Origin: Pseudomonas alkylphenolica
GTDB taxonomy: Bacteria > Pseudomonadota > Gammaproteobacteria > Pseudomonadales > Pseudomonadaceae
Direction: 5' to 3'
Length of the DNA: 64,000 nt
NCBI RefSeq assembly: GCF_016009175.1
Contig: NZ_JADUCM010000001.1
Location: 434,001-498,000 of the forward strand
Shown in pieces: positions 16,082 through 23,731 of the stretch. The translations under genes were made by a program, and so were the position numbers. The notes below the pieces were generated by a model. The model was not told where the DNA came from. It ran no database searches and was given only the letters and a program-made list of their open reading frames with translations. Position 1 is the first letter of the stretch. The number at the start of each line of letters is the position of its first letter.

Positions 16082-16633
16082 TCAAAGCTCTCCGTTATAG
16101 GTTATGGGGGCTTTTCCGATGCCGATGTCTTCCCGGACAGCGTTGAGCATCAGAAGAGCTTTCTCACGAACTTCGGCCCATTCATATGCAACGGTTCCAT
16201 GACTGATTTTTAGCAGGTGGTCGATCAGATTATCCTGGGCGTCCATAACAGACTGCGGCGCAAGCATAGCGAGATACCCGTAAACCTTTATACGCTGCTC
16301 GTTAAATTCATCGAAGCGAGCCCCAGCATCGGCAGCTACTAAACGTCGCTCTCCGTGAGAGTCGAGGGTTGCGAGGAGCCTTGCAACTATTTCAATAACT
16401 GCTCGGTAAATCAGTATCTTGTCATTCTGGAATCGGAGGGTGGTTTCTTTGATAACGTCGAGGTCTCGTTTGGCCGCCTCAAGCTCCATGGTCAGTCGGT
16501 GTGTTTCGTTCGCCAGAATCCGGCCTGCCCAAATTTTCCCTAACCAAGAGGAGAGGGCAAAGACAATTGCCCCGCCGCCTCCGAGTGAGAAGATTGCGGC
16601 ACCGAACAGCTTTAACACGTCTTCCCAGCTCAC
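16082..16633 (-). CDS. Membrane-anchored helical protein, candidate defence/exclusion cargo
   Basis: A 183-residue protein starting at GTG 16633, preceded by AAGGG; the frame stays open 39 bases further upstream to a TTG. One membrane helix at about residues 8-28 (KLFGAAIFSLGGGGAIVFALSSWLG) is followed by a basic stretch and a cytoplasmic helical domain beginning with a coiled coil (ETHRLTMELEAAKRDLDVIKET). Proteins with this FGGG-helix-SSWLGK-W/A-RIL-coiled-coil layout are frequent near phage-defence loci. It is transcribed opposite to the other element genes and has no phage-type promoter, so host-driven expression in the quiescent state is likely. Function is unproven. Confidence 0.6.
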   Translation of the reverse strand: MSWEDVLKLFGAAIFSLGGGGAIVFALSSWLGKIWAGRILANETHRLTMELEAAKRDLDVIKETTLRFQNDKILIYRAVIEIVARLLATLDSHGERRLVAADAGARFDEFNEQRIKVYGYLAMLAPQSVMDAQDNLIDHLLKISHGTVAYEWAEVREKALLMLNAVREDIGIGKAPITYNGEL

Positions 16634-16732
16634 GATTAGTACCCTTAGGCTAAAAGTCTGAGTATGGTCCAAATTATGCTGAGCTTTGGGAGCCGTTGAG
16701 AATCTGACAGAAAAATCTGAACGACCACCTCA

Positions 16733-16861
16733 ATGAACAACCTCACGCAGGTTCCCCCGTGTGCCCTCGCAGGCAGGCGCCATAAGGTGACCCTCTCGCT
16801 GGTCCTTATCGTGGCGCTGCTGGCCCTGTGTGCGTTCGCTGCTGTGTTAGAACAATGTTAG
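16733..16861 (+). CDS. Small hydrophobic ORF, 42 aa
   Basis: A 42-codon frame from ATG 16733 to TAG 16861: a short basic N-terminus then VTLSLVLIVALLALCAFAA, a good single membrane helix. No clear ribosome site is present. Its last codons lie in the arm-type repeats. It may be a real small membrane protein or chance. Confidence 0.35.
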   Translation: MNNLTQVPPCALAGRRHKVTLSLVLIVALLALCAFAAVLEQC

Positions 16862-16873
16862 AACCTTGTTAGA
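16845..16873 (+). repeat. Right arm-type integrase sites
   Basis: Three TGTTAG copies at 16845, 16856 and 16867, each 11 bases apart. The last two lie in the 21-base block identical to the left end (16853-16873 versus 10586-10606). The block ends 53 bases before the attR core. Consistent with cooperative integrase binding on one helical face. Confidence 0.7.
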
Positions 16874-16899
16874 CATCGTTCTCCCGATGCCCGTAGAAT
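16870..16899 (+). promoter_or_regulatory. Element-borne promoter reading out into sohB
   Basis: TAGACA (16870-16875), 18-base spacer, TAGAAT (16894-16899): each hexamer differs from the sigma-70 consensus at one position. The start would be about 20 bases before the sohB GTG, with a GAGGT ribosome site at about 16917-16921. The -35 overlaps the last arm-type repeat, so integrase binding could turn it off. Confidence 0.65.
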
Positions 16900-16925
16900 G
16901 GGGCTTTCACGCCTTTGAGGTAAAC

Positions 16926-16944
16926 CTGTGGAGTTTCTTGCAGA
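16926..16944 (+). repeat. attR core (19-bp direct repeat)
   Basis: Identical to 10494-10512. It restores the GTG start and first codons of the intact sohB gene to the right. Confidence 0.92.
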
Positions 16945-17944
16945 GTACGCAAGCTTTCTGGCCAAGACCGCGACCCTGGTGATCGCGATTCTGGTGGTTC
17001 TTTCGGCGATTGCCGGGTTACGTGGCAAAGGTCGGCGCAAGGCAGGCGGGCAGTTGCAGGTCAGCAAGCTCAACGAGTTCTACAAGGACTTGCGCGAGCG
17101 CCTGGAAAGCAGCCTGCTCGACAAGGGCCAGCTCAAGGCCTTGCGCAAGCAGCAGGCCAAGGCAGAAAAGCAGCAGAAGAAAACCCCGGAAGACAAGCCG
17201 CGGGTGTTTGTGCTCGATTTTGATGGCGACATCAAGGCCTCGGCTACCGAGAGCCTGCGCCACGAGATTACCGCCCTGCTGAGCCTGGCCACGCCCCGCG
17301 ACGAAGTGGTGCTGCGCCTGGAGAGCGGCGGCGGCATGGTGCACAGCTACGGGCTGGCTTCGTCGCAACTGGCCCGGATTCGTCAGGCCGGTATCCCGCT
17401 GACCATCTGCATCGACAAGGTTGCTGCCAGTGGCGGCTACATGATGGCCTGTATCGGCGACAAGATTGTCAGTGCACCGTTTGCCATTCTCGGTTCGATT
17501 GGCGTGGTGGCGCAGTTGCCCAACGTCAATAGGCTGTTGAAGAAGCACGATGTCGATTTCGAAGTGTTCACGGCCGGTGAGTACAAGCGCACCGTGACGG
17601 TGTTCGGCGAGAACACCGAGAAGGGCCGGGAGAAGTTCCAGGAAGACCTGGACGTGACTCACCAGCTGTTCAAGGACTTTGTTTCACGTTATCGCCCGCA
17701 GTTGCATATCGACGACGTGGCCACCGGTGAAGTGTGGCTGGGCGTTGCCGCGCTGAACAAGCAACTGGTGGATGAACTCAAGACCAGCGACGAGTACCTG
17801 GGGGAGCGCGCCCGTGAGTCGAACCTCTATCACCTGCATTTTGCCCAGCGCAAGAGCCTGCAGGAGCGGGTAGGGCTGGCGGCCAGCAGCTCGATCGAGA
17901 GCACCGTGCTCGGACTGTGGAGCAAGCTGGGTAAATGGCGCTGA
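16928..17944 (+). CDS. sohB: SohB, inner-membrane S49 serine peptidase
   Basis: A 338-residue S49 peptidase (SppA family). An N-terminal membrane helix (about 6-30) anchors it, followed by a Lys-rich linker and the protease domain. Catalytic S168 is in KVAASGGYMMA and the general base K220 in GEYKRTVTVFGENTEKGREKF, giving the Ser/Lys dyad. It degrades membrane or signal-peptide remnants, on the periplasmic face by family knowledge. The start is GTG, reconstituted by the element insertion. The native leader lies 6.4 kb away at 10.3-10.49 kb. Expression must now come from element sequence, where a good promoter and ribosome site are seen. Confidence 0.93.
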   Translation: MEFLAEYASFLAKTATLVIAILVVLSAIAGLRGKGRRKAGGQLQVSKLNEFYKDLRERLESSLLDKGQLKALRKQQAKAEKQQKKTPEDKPRVFVLDFDGDIKASATESLRHEITALLSLATPRDEVVLRLESGGGMVHSYGLASSQLARIRQAGIPLTICIDKVAASGGYMMACIGDKIVSAPFAILGSIGVVAQLPNVNRLLKKHDVDFEVFTAGEYKRTVTVFGENTEKGREKFQEDLDVTHQLFKDFVSRYRPQLHIDDVATGEVWLGVAALNKQLVDELKTSDEYLGERARESNLYHLHFAQRKSLQERVGLAASSSIESTVLGLWSKLGKWR

Positions 17945-18015
17945 GCATTATGTAACGCCAGCGCAGAACGCGTTTCGCTTCTCCTGTGGGCCCAATCACT
18001 CACAGGAGAGCACCA

Positions 18016-21000
18016 ATGTCCACCTCTCACATCCCGCCCATTCCCGGCCTGCACGGGGACTTCCTCGGCAAGCGCCTTCCCGGCCTGTTCAAACATGCAA
18101 CCGCCGACGACCTCAAACGCTGGCGCGCCGCACAACGTCCGGCGCAGCAGACCTCGAAAGGGGACGCTAGCTGGTACCTGCTGGCCACCGAGGCCGAGCG
18201 GCAGACGTTGCTCGACGTGCAAAAGCGCAGCCGAGCCTCAACGCATGCATTGGCCAAGGCGCTGAAAGACTTCAAGGAACCGGGCGCTTTCGCCGAGCCG
18301 TTGCTCAAAGCTGAACTGAAAGCAACCTTGGCTGCAGAGCTCGACGTCAACACCGTCGAACTGGTGGAAATCCACTATGAGTCGGTGTTGCTGGGTTCAA
18401 TGCTTCAGCTCAAGCCTCGCCAGCAAACCCTGATGCAGGCGGCGATGCAGAACTTCGCTGCCGAAACCCGTTTCGAGACCGGCACAGCTCTGGCGCCCAA
18501 GGGCGCGTTCAGCCTTGAGCTCAAGCCCGGCGAGCCGGGGGCTTACCCACGTTTTCAATACCGCTACAGCAGCACACTGGAGATCGACCCTGAGCGCTTT
18601 GCAACAATGTGCCACGCGCTGGACCTGGGTGGGCAGTACCAGGCGCATATTCGTGATGTATACGAACGCCCAGCAACCCGCGACACCGTACGTGCGCTGT
18701 CAATCACTGCCGATAAAGACCGGTTGCGTCAGACGGCACAAGAGGCATTCATGCGCGGCGAGATCACGGCGGCGGCGCGTACGATGGTCAACGGTTTGAT
18801 CGATGGCCAACAGGCACCTCTGTTCAATGGGAATCCTGTTGCCGTCAGGTCGCTGACAATGTTTGGCACGGCACTTGAGCATGTTGTGGTGTTGAGTGCC
18901 AACCGGATTACCAGCGAGCAGATCGAACCGGTGGTTGTCTACTTGCCGGGCGCTGTGCTGTACCCGCTCAAAGAGTACCCGTCGGTGGCGGCGTTCAAAG
19001 CGGATCTACGGATCAACTTGCTAAAGCCTGCCTATCTGCGGCTGTTTCGTGGTTATGTCCGTCATCATGAGCATGCGCACTTTTTCAAGCGCCTCAATGA
19101 GGCGCTGTACCGCAAGGATGGCCAGCTTGATCCCGAGGCCAACCTGCACCTGCGTGATACGCCAATCGATCAGAACCTGTTTGACTACAGGCAAGACCAG
19201 CACCTGTCCATGCTCAAGGACAATGCCCGGGATCTGCTGGTGCCCAGCGCCGAGGTGGATGAGGCAGCGAAGAAGCTTCGCCTGGCCTATTGGGAAAGCA
19301 TTGGGCTGAACGCGCTCAATGCGGCGGCGTTCTTTGTGCCGGCACTGGGTGTGGTGATGGCGGTAGTGGCTGCTGTGCAGTTGGTGGACGAAATTATCGA
19401 CGGTGCCCACGCTTGGGAAGCGGGCGATCTTGACGAGGCGCTGGCACATTTCGAGTCGGTGGCATTGAATGTTGCCATGGCCGTCGGCCTGGGGGCTGCA
19501 GGGCACCTGGGGTCGAATGCGCAGGTTGACGGATTGCTGCGTGTCACCCTGCCGGATGGCGGAGAGCGCTTGTGGAAGCCCGACCTCGCACCTTATGCGC
19601 GCGCCGTGAAGCTGGGTGATATCAAGCCTGACTCTACAGGGATCTACCCTGTGGGGGAGAGGTCTTACATCCGTGTTGACGATCAGGTTTTTGAAGTGTC
19701 GCAGGACACCAAGGCGACCTGGTCAATCATCCACCCCGATGATCCGCACGCCTATCAACCCGTGCTGCAGCACAACGCCGAGGGCGCCTGGCAGGCCGTG
19801 GGTGAGCAGCCGTTGCAGTGGAGCCATGAAAAACTGTTGAAACGTCTCGGTCACGCCACGCACGGTTTGACCGATGAAATGCTCGACCAGGCTGCACGGA
19901 TCAGTGGTGTGGACGACGATATGCTGCGTCGCGTGCACGTGGACCGTTTGAAGATGCCGGCTTTGCTCAAGGACACCTTGCATCGCTACCAGACTGACCG
20001 ACGGGTGAGCCGGTTAATTCACAGTCTCAGTGAGGGGGTAGAGGACGCAGACGGCCTGGGTTTTGGACCGAGCCTGAGCCAGGATCTGCCGCGATGGCCG
20101 GAACGCGTGTTCGAGGTGTTTGACGAGACTGACCTCGATCATGATCCTGTTCGCTATGGTGCAAAGCGCTGGCCTGACGGCAAGGTCATTCGCATTTCAA
20201 TCCAGGAACTGCGTGCCAATGCCTTGGCTGACAGAGTGCTCGCGGACCTCAGCGAAGATGAGGCGAGCAATCTGTTCGGCTCCAGCGTTGAAGTGGGTAA
20301 GCGGCGAGAGGTATTGCGCAAGCTGATCGCTGAAAGCGCCATCCGCCATCGTGCCGGCATCTTCAAGGCCATGTACGAACATGGGCGGTCGAAGCCCACC
20401 ACGGGGCAGGCGCGCCTGATGCGCGACTTCCCGCTGCTGACCGATGCTGCGGCACTGGAAATCATCGAAGCAGCAGACGCGGCAGAGCTGAAGCAGTTGC
20501 AGGCCAGCGGAGGGCGTGTGCCGATGCGCCTGGCCGAAGAAGCGCGGGTGTATCAGCGCCAGATACGATTGTGCCGGGCAATCCAGGGCTTGCACGAGGT
20601 CGGGTTGGCAAGCGTGGACAGCGATCGCCTGGCCGTCGGGCTGATGGCAAAACTGCCAGGCTGGACCGATACAGTTCGTATTGAGCTGCGCGAAAACAGG
20701 CAAAGCGGGCGCCTGTTGGCCAGTGCTGGCAACGCGACTGGTGAGCTCAAACGGGTGGTGCGCCAGGGCAATGGTTACCGGGCCTATGATGCGCAAGGGC
20801 TTGAGCTGAGCCAGGATGAGTCGTTGTTTGCGTCCCTGCTAAAGGCATTGCCAGACAGTGAGCGGCAGGCGTTGGGCCTGGATATTCACGCTGCGCAATT
20901 GTTGCGCAGCGCGTTGTATTCACATGCCCTGGGGGATCGTACCCAGGCATCGGCGCTACTCGGTCTGCAGCCGATCAAACCCTGGTTTCGCTCGCCGTTT

Positions 21001-23190
21001 CGACTGACCGACGGCAGGATCGGGTATCCCCTGGGGGGCGCGGTAGGTCGCTTCGCAGTTGACGGCAGGTTGCATGCCCTGTTTCCAGCACTGGACAGTG
21101 AGGCGCTTGAAGCGATGAAAGCGCGCTTGTTGCTTGAAAACCAGCATCTGGGCGATGCCGTTTTCAAGCTCGAGACGGAATACAACACGCTTGAGCAAAC
21201 ACTTGAACAATGGGTTGGGGCTACTCAGGATGTCTTTTCGCGTGCTAGCCGGCGCATTCTCCGACGCAAGCTGCTCGACACCTGGCGCAGGCCAGGCAGC
21301 GGGCTCAGAGCAAGGCTGGAGCTCACCGGGGCGGACATCGGCGAGCTGCCGGTGTTGAATGCACGCTTTGACCATATTCATGACCTGAGCCTGGCGGGTT
21401 TGCACTTACAGGCGTTGCCCCCTGGCTTTCTCAAGTGTTTCCCGAAGGTTAAGCGCCTGTCGCTGGAGGGCAATCAGTTCAGTGAGATACCTGCTGATGT
21501 CGCTGTATTGACGGGTCTTTATCATCTGAGCTTGAAAGAAGTCAGCTTGGCCAGCAGTGACAGGCTCTTCGATGCGCTCAAGCCATTGGTCAGCCTGCAG
21601 ACGCTTGATCTGCAAGCCTGCCAATTGCCAGGCGTTACCGATGCAGCCCTGGGAACGCTGGCCGGATTACCTGCATTGACCCGCCTGAACCTTCGCTATA
21701 ACGCGCTGAACTTGAACAGTGAGGGGTTGGAACTATTGAGCCGCTTACCCCTGCAAGCGCTGGATTTAAGCAGTACCCATCTGGTGCTGGACGAAGCCGC
21801 TGCACAGGTCTTTTCCAGGTTTGATCAACTGAAGCGCTTGCAACTGTCTGGCAACAACCTGGGACTGGCCCCGGAGCTTGGCGAGCTGACGCAGTTGGAG
21901 CAGCTTGAACTGAAACATTGTGGGTTAAGTGACTGGCCTGCCGGGTTGACGACACTGATGAATCAGGAACCTCTGCTTCTGGAGTCTGTGGACCTGAGCC
22001 ACAACCGGATCACGACCCTTCCGGTGTTGGCTGAAACACGCTTCGGCGCTGCGCTGCGCGAGGATCCCGACCTTAACCTGGATTTGTATTTCAACCCGTT
22101 GGACGCCGACAGTATTGCCAGTATGAGTAATGTAGGAGCAGCGTATGAGCCTGAACTGGTCATACAGGTAGAGCCCGATGGCAATTGGTTGCAGGGCGCC
22201 AGCCCTGCGCAACGTGCGCTTTGGCAGGAGTTTTTCGATAACGACGGGCATGGCGCGCTGCGGGACATGCTGGATCGCCTTGCCTTGTCCAGTGAGTTCC
22301 GGGTCAATGAAGCCGACGTGCGCAAACGGGTGTGGTCAATGCTCGAGCTAGCCTCACAACACACGCAGCTCAGGGAGGAGCTTGTCACGATCGCTGGCGA
22401 CTTCCCGGTGACCTGTGGCGATGCCGGTGCCGATGCATTCAGTGCGCTGGAAATCGCGGTGCTGGTGTTTCAGCGCAGCGAAGCGGCCCGCGTCGGTGAG
22501 CGCGCTGCTGATCTGCTGGCGTTGTACAAGCAGCTGTTTCGCCGCCATGAAGTGCAGCGCATCGCCGACGTCTTGTCTTTGGCCCGCACGCGGCGACGGC
22601 TGGCCTTGCTCAATGATGAGGTGCTGACACCGCTGGACCCGCTGGACGACATCAGCGACTCTCGATTGAGGAGTGAAAGTGTCGATGATATCGAGATCCG
22701 CCTAGCGATGCGCCAAGCATTAGCAGGTGTGCTCGATTACCCTGAACCTTCCAGCGGCATGCTCTTTGAGGCTACGGCGAACCTGTCGAAAAAGACCATT
22801 GATCGCGTTGCAGGGGCAGTGAGGGCACGCGATACGGTCGGCAATCGACAGACCTGGATGGTTGAAGAAAGTAGTTGGCAACATTACCTGAAACAGCGCT
22901 TTGAAGGGCAGTTCGAGGCGCTCTCGGCAACCTGGGCCCAGGGGCTGGATTATCTGGATTACTGCAACGGAGCATCCGATGAGGTGCCGGTCGAGCTCGA
23001 CACCAAGGTGCTGAAAGCGTTGCGCGGCCCATTGAAGACCGAGCCGTTGAACGCTGACGGTACGCTACTCAAGCTTGAAATCGACAGCGCAGAGTACCTG
23101 GCGGCAGTCGATGCCTTGGCTAGCGCTCGCGATGCGGCCGAAGCTGCACTGATCGACATGCTGACCAACGCTGAAGAGGTTTCCACCTAA
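18016..23190 (+). CDS. Giant LRR effector with dermonecrotic-toxin-like N-terminus and NEL ubiquitin-ligase-type domain
   Basis: A 1724-residue protein; the start at 18016 follows CAGGAGAG. Residues about 1-1090 are the DUF6543 dermonecrotic-toxin-like region, including a hydrophobic segment near 428-460 (NAAAFFVPALGVVMAVVAAVQ) that could serve membrane passage. Residues about 1098-1360 are leucine-rich repeats (LSLEGNQFSEIP, LNLRYNALNLN, LQLSGNNLGLAP). The end (about 1390-1724) matches the NEL domain of bacterial E3 ubiquitin ligases; the catalytic Cys is C1467 in VTCGDAGADAF, the CxD signature. Such proteins ubiquitinate eukaryotic host proteins. No secretion genes lie nearby and no signal peptide is seen, so the export route is unknown. 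Confidence 0.85.
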   Translation: MSTSHIPPIPGLHGDFLGKRLPGLFKHATADDLKRWRAAQRPAQQTSKGDASWYLLATEAERQTLLDVQKRSRASTHALAKALKDFKEPGAFAEPLLKAELKATLAAELDVNTVELVEIHYESVLLGSMLQLKPRQQTLMQAAMQNFAAETRFETGTALAPKGAFSLELKPGEPGAYPRFQYRYSSTLEIDPERFATMCHALDLGGQYQAHIRDVYERPATRDTVRALSITADKDRLRQTAQEAFMRGEITAAARTMVNGLIDGQQAPLFNGNPVAVRSLTMFGTALEHVVVLSANRITSEQIEPVVVYLPGAVLYPLKEYPSVAAFKADLRINLLKPAYLRLFRGYVRHHEHAHFFKRLNEALYRKDGQLDPEANLHLRDTPIDQNLFDYRQDQHLSMLKDNARDLLVPSAEVDEAAKKLRLAYWESIGLNALNAAAFFVPALGVVMAVVAAVQLVDEIIDGAHAWEAGDLDEALAHFESVALNVAMAVGLGAAGHLGSNAQVDGLLRVTLPDGGERLWKPDLAPYARAVKLGDIKPDSTGIYPVGERSYIRVDDQVFEVSQDTKATWSIIHPDDPHAYQPVLQHNAEGAWQAVGEQPLQWSHEKLLKRLGHATHGLTDEMLDQAARISGVDDDMLRRVHVDRLKMPALLKDTLHRYQTDRRVSRLIHSLSEGVEDADGLGFGPSLSQDLPRWPERVFEVFDETDLDHDPVRYGAKRWPDGKVIRISIQELRANALADRVLADLSEDEASNLFGSSVEVGKRREVLRKLIAESAIRHRAGIFKAMYEHGRSKPTTGQARLMRDFPLLTDAAALEIIEAADAAELKQLQASGGRVPMRLAEEARVYQRQIRLCRAIQGLHEVGLASVDSDRLAVGLMAKLPGWTDTVRIELRENRQSGRLLASAGNATGELKRVVRQGNGYRAYDAQGLELSQDESLFASLLKALPDSERQALGLDIHAAQLLRSALYSHALGDRTQASALLGLQPIKPWFRSPFRLTDGRIGYPLGGAVGRFAVDGRLHALFPALDSEALEAMKARLLLENQHLGDAVFKLETEYNTLEQTLEQWVGATQDVFSRASRRILRRKLLDTWRRPGSGLRARLELTGADIGELPVLNARFDHIHDLSLAGLHLQALPPGFLKCFPKVKRLSLEGNQFSEIPADVAVLTGLYHLSLKEVSLASSDRLFDALKPLVSLQTLDLQACQLPGVTDAALGTLAGLPALTRLNLRYNALNLNSEGLELLSRLPLQALDLSSTHLVLDEAAAQVFSRFDQLKRLQLSGNNLGLAPELGELTQLEQLELKHCGLSDWPAGLTTLMNQEPLLLESVDLSHNRITTLPVLAETRFGAALREDPDLNLDLYFNPLDADSIASMSNVGAAYEPELVIQVEPDGNWLQGASPAQRALWQEFFDNDGHGALRDMLDRLALSSEFRVNEADVRKRVWSMLELASQHTQLREELVTIAGDFPVTCGDAGADAFSALEIAVLVFQRSEAARVGERAADLLALYKQLFRRHEVQRIADVLSLARTRRRLALLNDEVLTPLDPLDDISDSRLRSESVDDIEIRLAMRQALAGVLDYPEPSSGMLFEATANLSKKTIDRVAGAVRARDTVGNRQTWMVEESSWQHYLKQRFEGQFEALSATWAQGLDYLDYCNGASDEVPVELDTKVLKALRGPLKTEPLNADGTLLKLEIDSAEYLAAVDALASARDAAEAALIDMLTNAEEVST

Positions 23191-23207
23191 GCTGTTGCAG
23201 GTAAAAA

Positions 23208-23231
23208 AAAGGCCCCGCTAGCGGGGCCTTT
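23208..23231. terminator. Bidirectional terminator
   Basis: Perfect palindrome AAAGGCCCCGC-TA-GCGGGGCCTTT, with A residues upstream and TTTCTT downstream. It sits between the convergent effector gene (stop 23190) and the DUF934 gene (stop 23237). Confidence 0.92.
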
Positions 23232-23236
23232 CTTGT

Positions 23237-23731
23237 TCAGCGGCGACGGAACAGCGGTTGCGGTTCGTCGGTGGCGGCCTGGTAGGTCACCGAGAAGTCC
23301 TTGAGGCTTTCCAGTGCTTCCACCGGGTCCTTGTCGGCCCGCAGCGCAAAGGCATCAAAGCCGCAGCGCTTGAGGTAGAACAGCTGGTCGCGCAGCACAT
23401 CGCCGATGGCCCGTAGTTCACCGGTGAACTTGTAGCGATCACGCAGCAGACGCGCATTGGAGTAGTTGCGCCCGTCGGTGAACGCCGGGAAGTTCAGGGC
23501 GATCACCTGGAACTCGTTGGCGACGTGGCCGATCTCTTCGGCTTCTTCGTCGGCATCCAGCCAGACACCCAGGCCGCCGTCGCGGGCCTTGAGCATATGG
23601 CCGTGTTCACGCCACAACTGCAAGGGAACGATGTAGTCGTCGCAGTTGGTCACTTCGTCGATGTTGAAGTCCTTGGGCAGCAGGTGCCAGGTTTCGTCGA
23701 CGATTTCGTTGTTCTTAATGATTCGCTGCAT
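23237..23731 (-). CDS. DUF934 protein, sulfite-reduction partner
   Basis: A 164-residue DUF934 protein (MQRIIKNNEIVDETWHLL; GVWLDADEEAEEIG; FPAFTDGRNYSNARLLRDRYKFTGELRAIGDVLRDQLFYLKRCGFDAFALR). Its start, 23731, lies 17 bases inside the end of the upstream reductase gene, so the two are translationally coupled. DUF934 genes almost always follow cysI-type reductases in Pseudomonas. The protein is thought to assist sulfite reduction in cysteine synthesis; its chemistry is not established. Confidence 0.9.
   Translation of the reverse strand: MQRIIKNNEIVDETWHLLPKDFNIDEVTNCDDYIVPLQLWREHGHMLKARDGGLGVWLDADEEAEEIGHVANEFQVIALNFPAFTDGRNYSNARLLRDRYKFTGELRAIGDVLRDQLFYLKRCGFDAFALRADKDPVEALESLKDFSVTYQAATDEPQPLFRRR

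Larger units (their letters stand above)
10494..16925. mobile_element. sohB-targeting integrative element with gh-1/T7-type phage promoters (candidate phage satellite)
   Basis: A 6.43 kb insertion bounded by 19-bp direct repeats that are the first codons of sohB. Contents in order: tyrosine integrase, small protein, frameshifted Bro-N gene, T7-like promoter, DNA-binding-like protein, small protein, second T7-like promoter, candidate scaffold, candidate capsid, structured terminator, antisense membrane protein, small hydrophobic ORF. No single-subunit RNA polymerase, terminase, portal, tail, lysis or replication gene is visible. Integrase-type TGTTAGA repeats lie just inside both ends. Codon choice (many GCT, GAG, ACC, ATC) differs from the flanks. 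A helper-dependent satellite of a T7-like phage fits best; a decayed T7-like prophage is the alternative. Confidence 0.85.
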
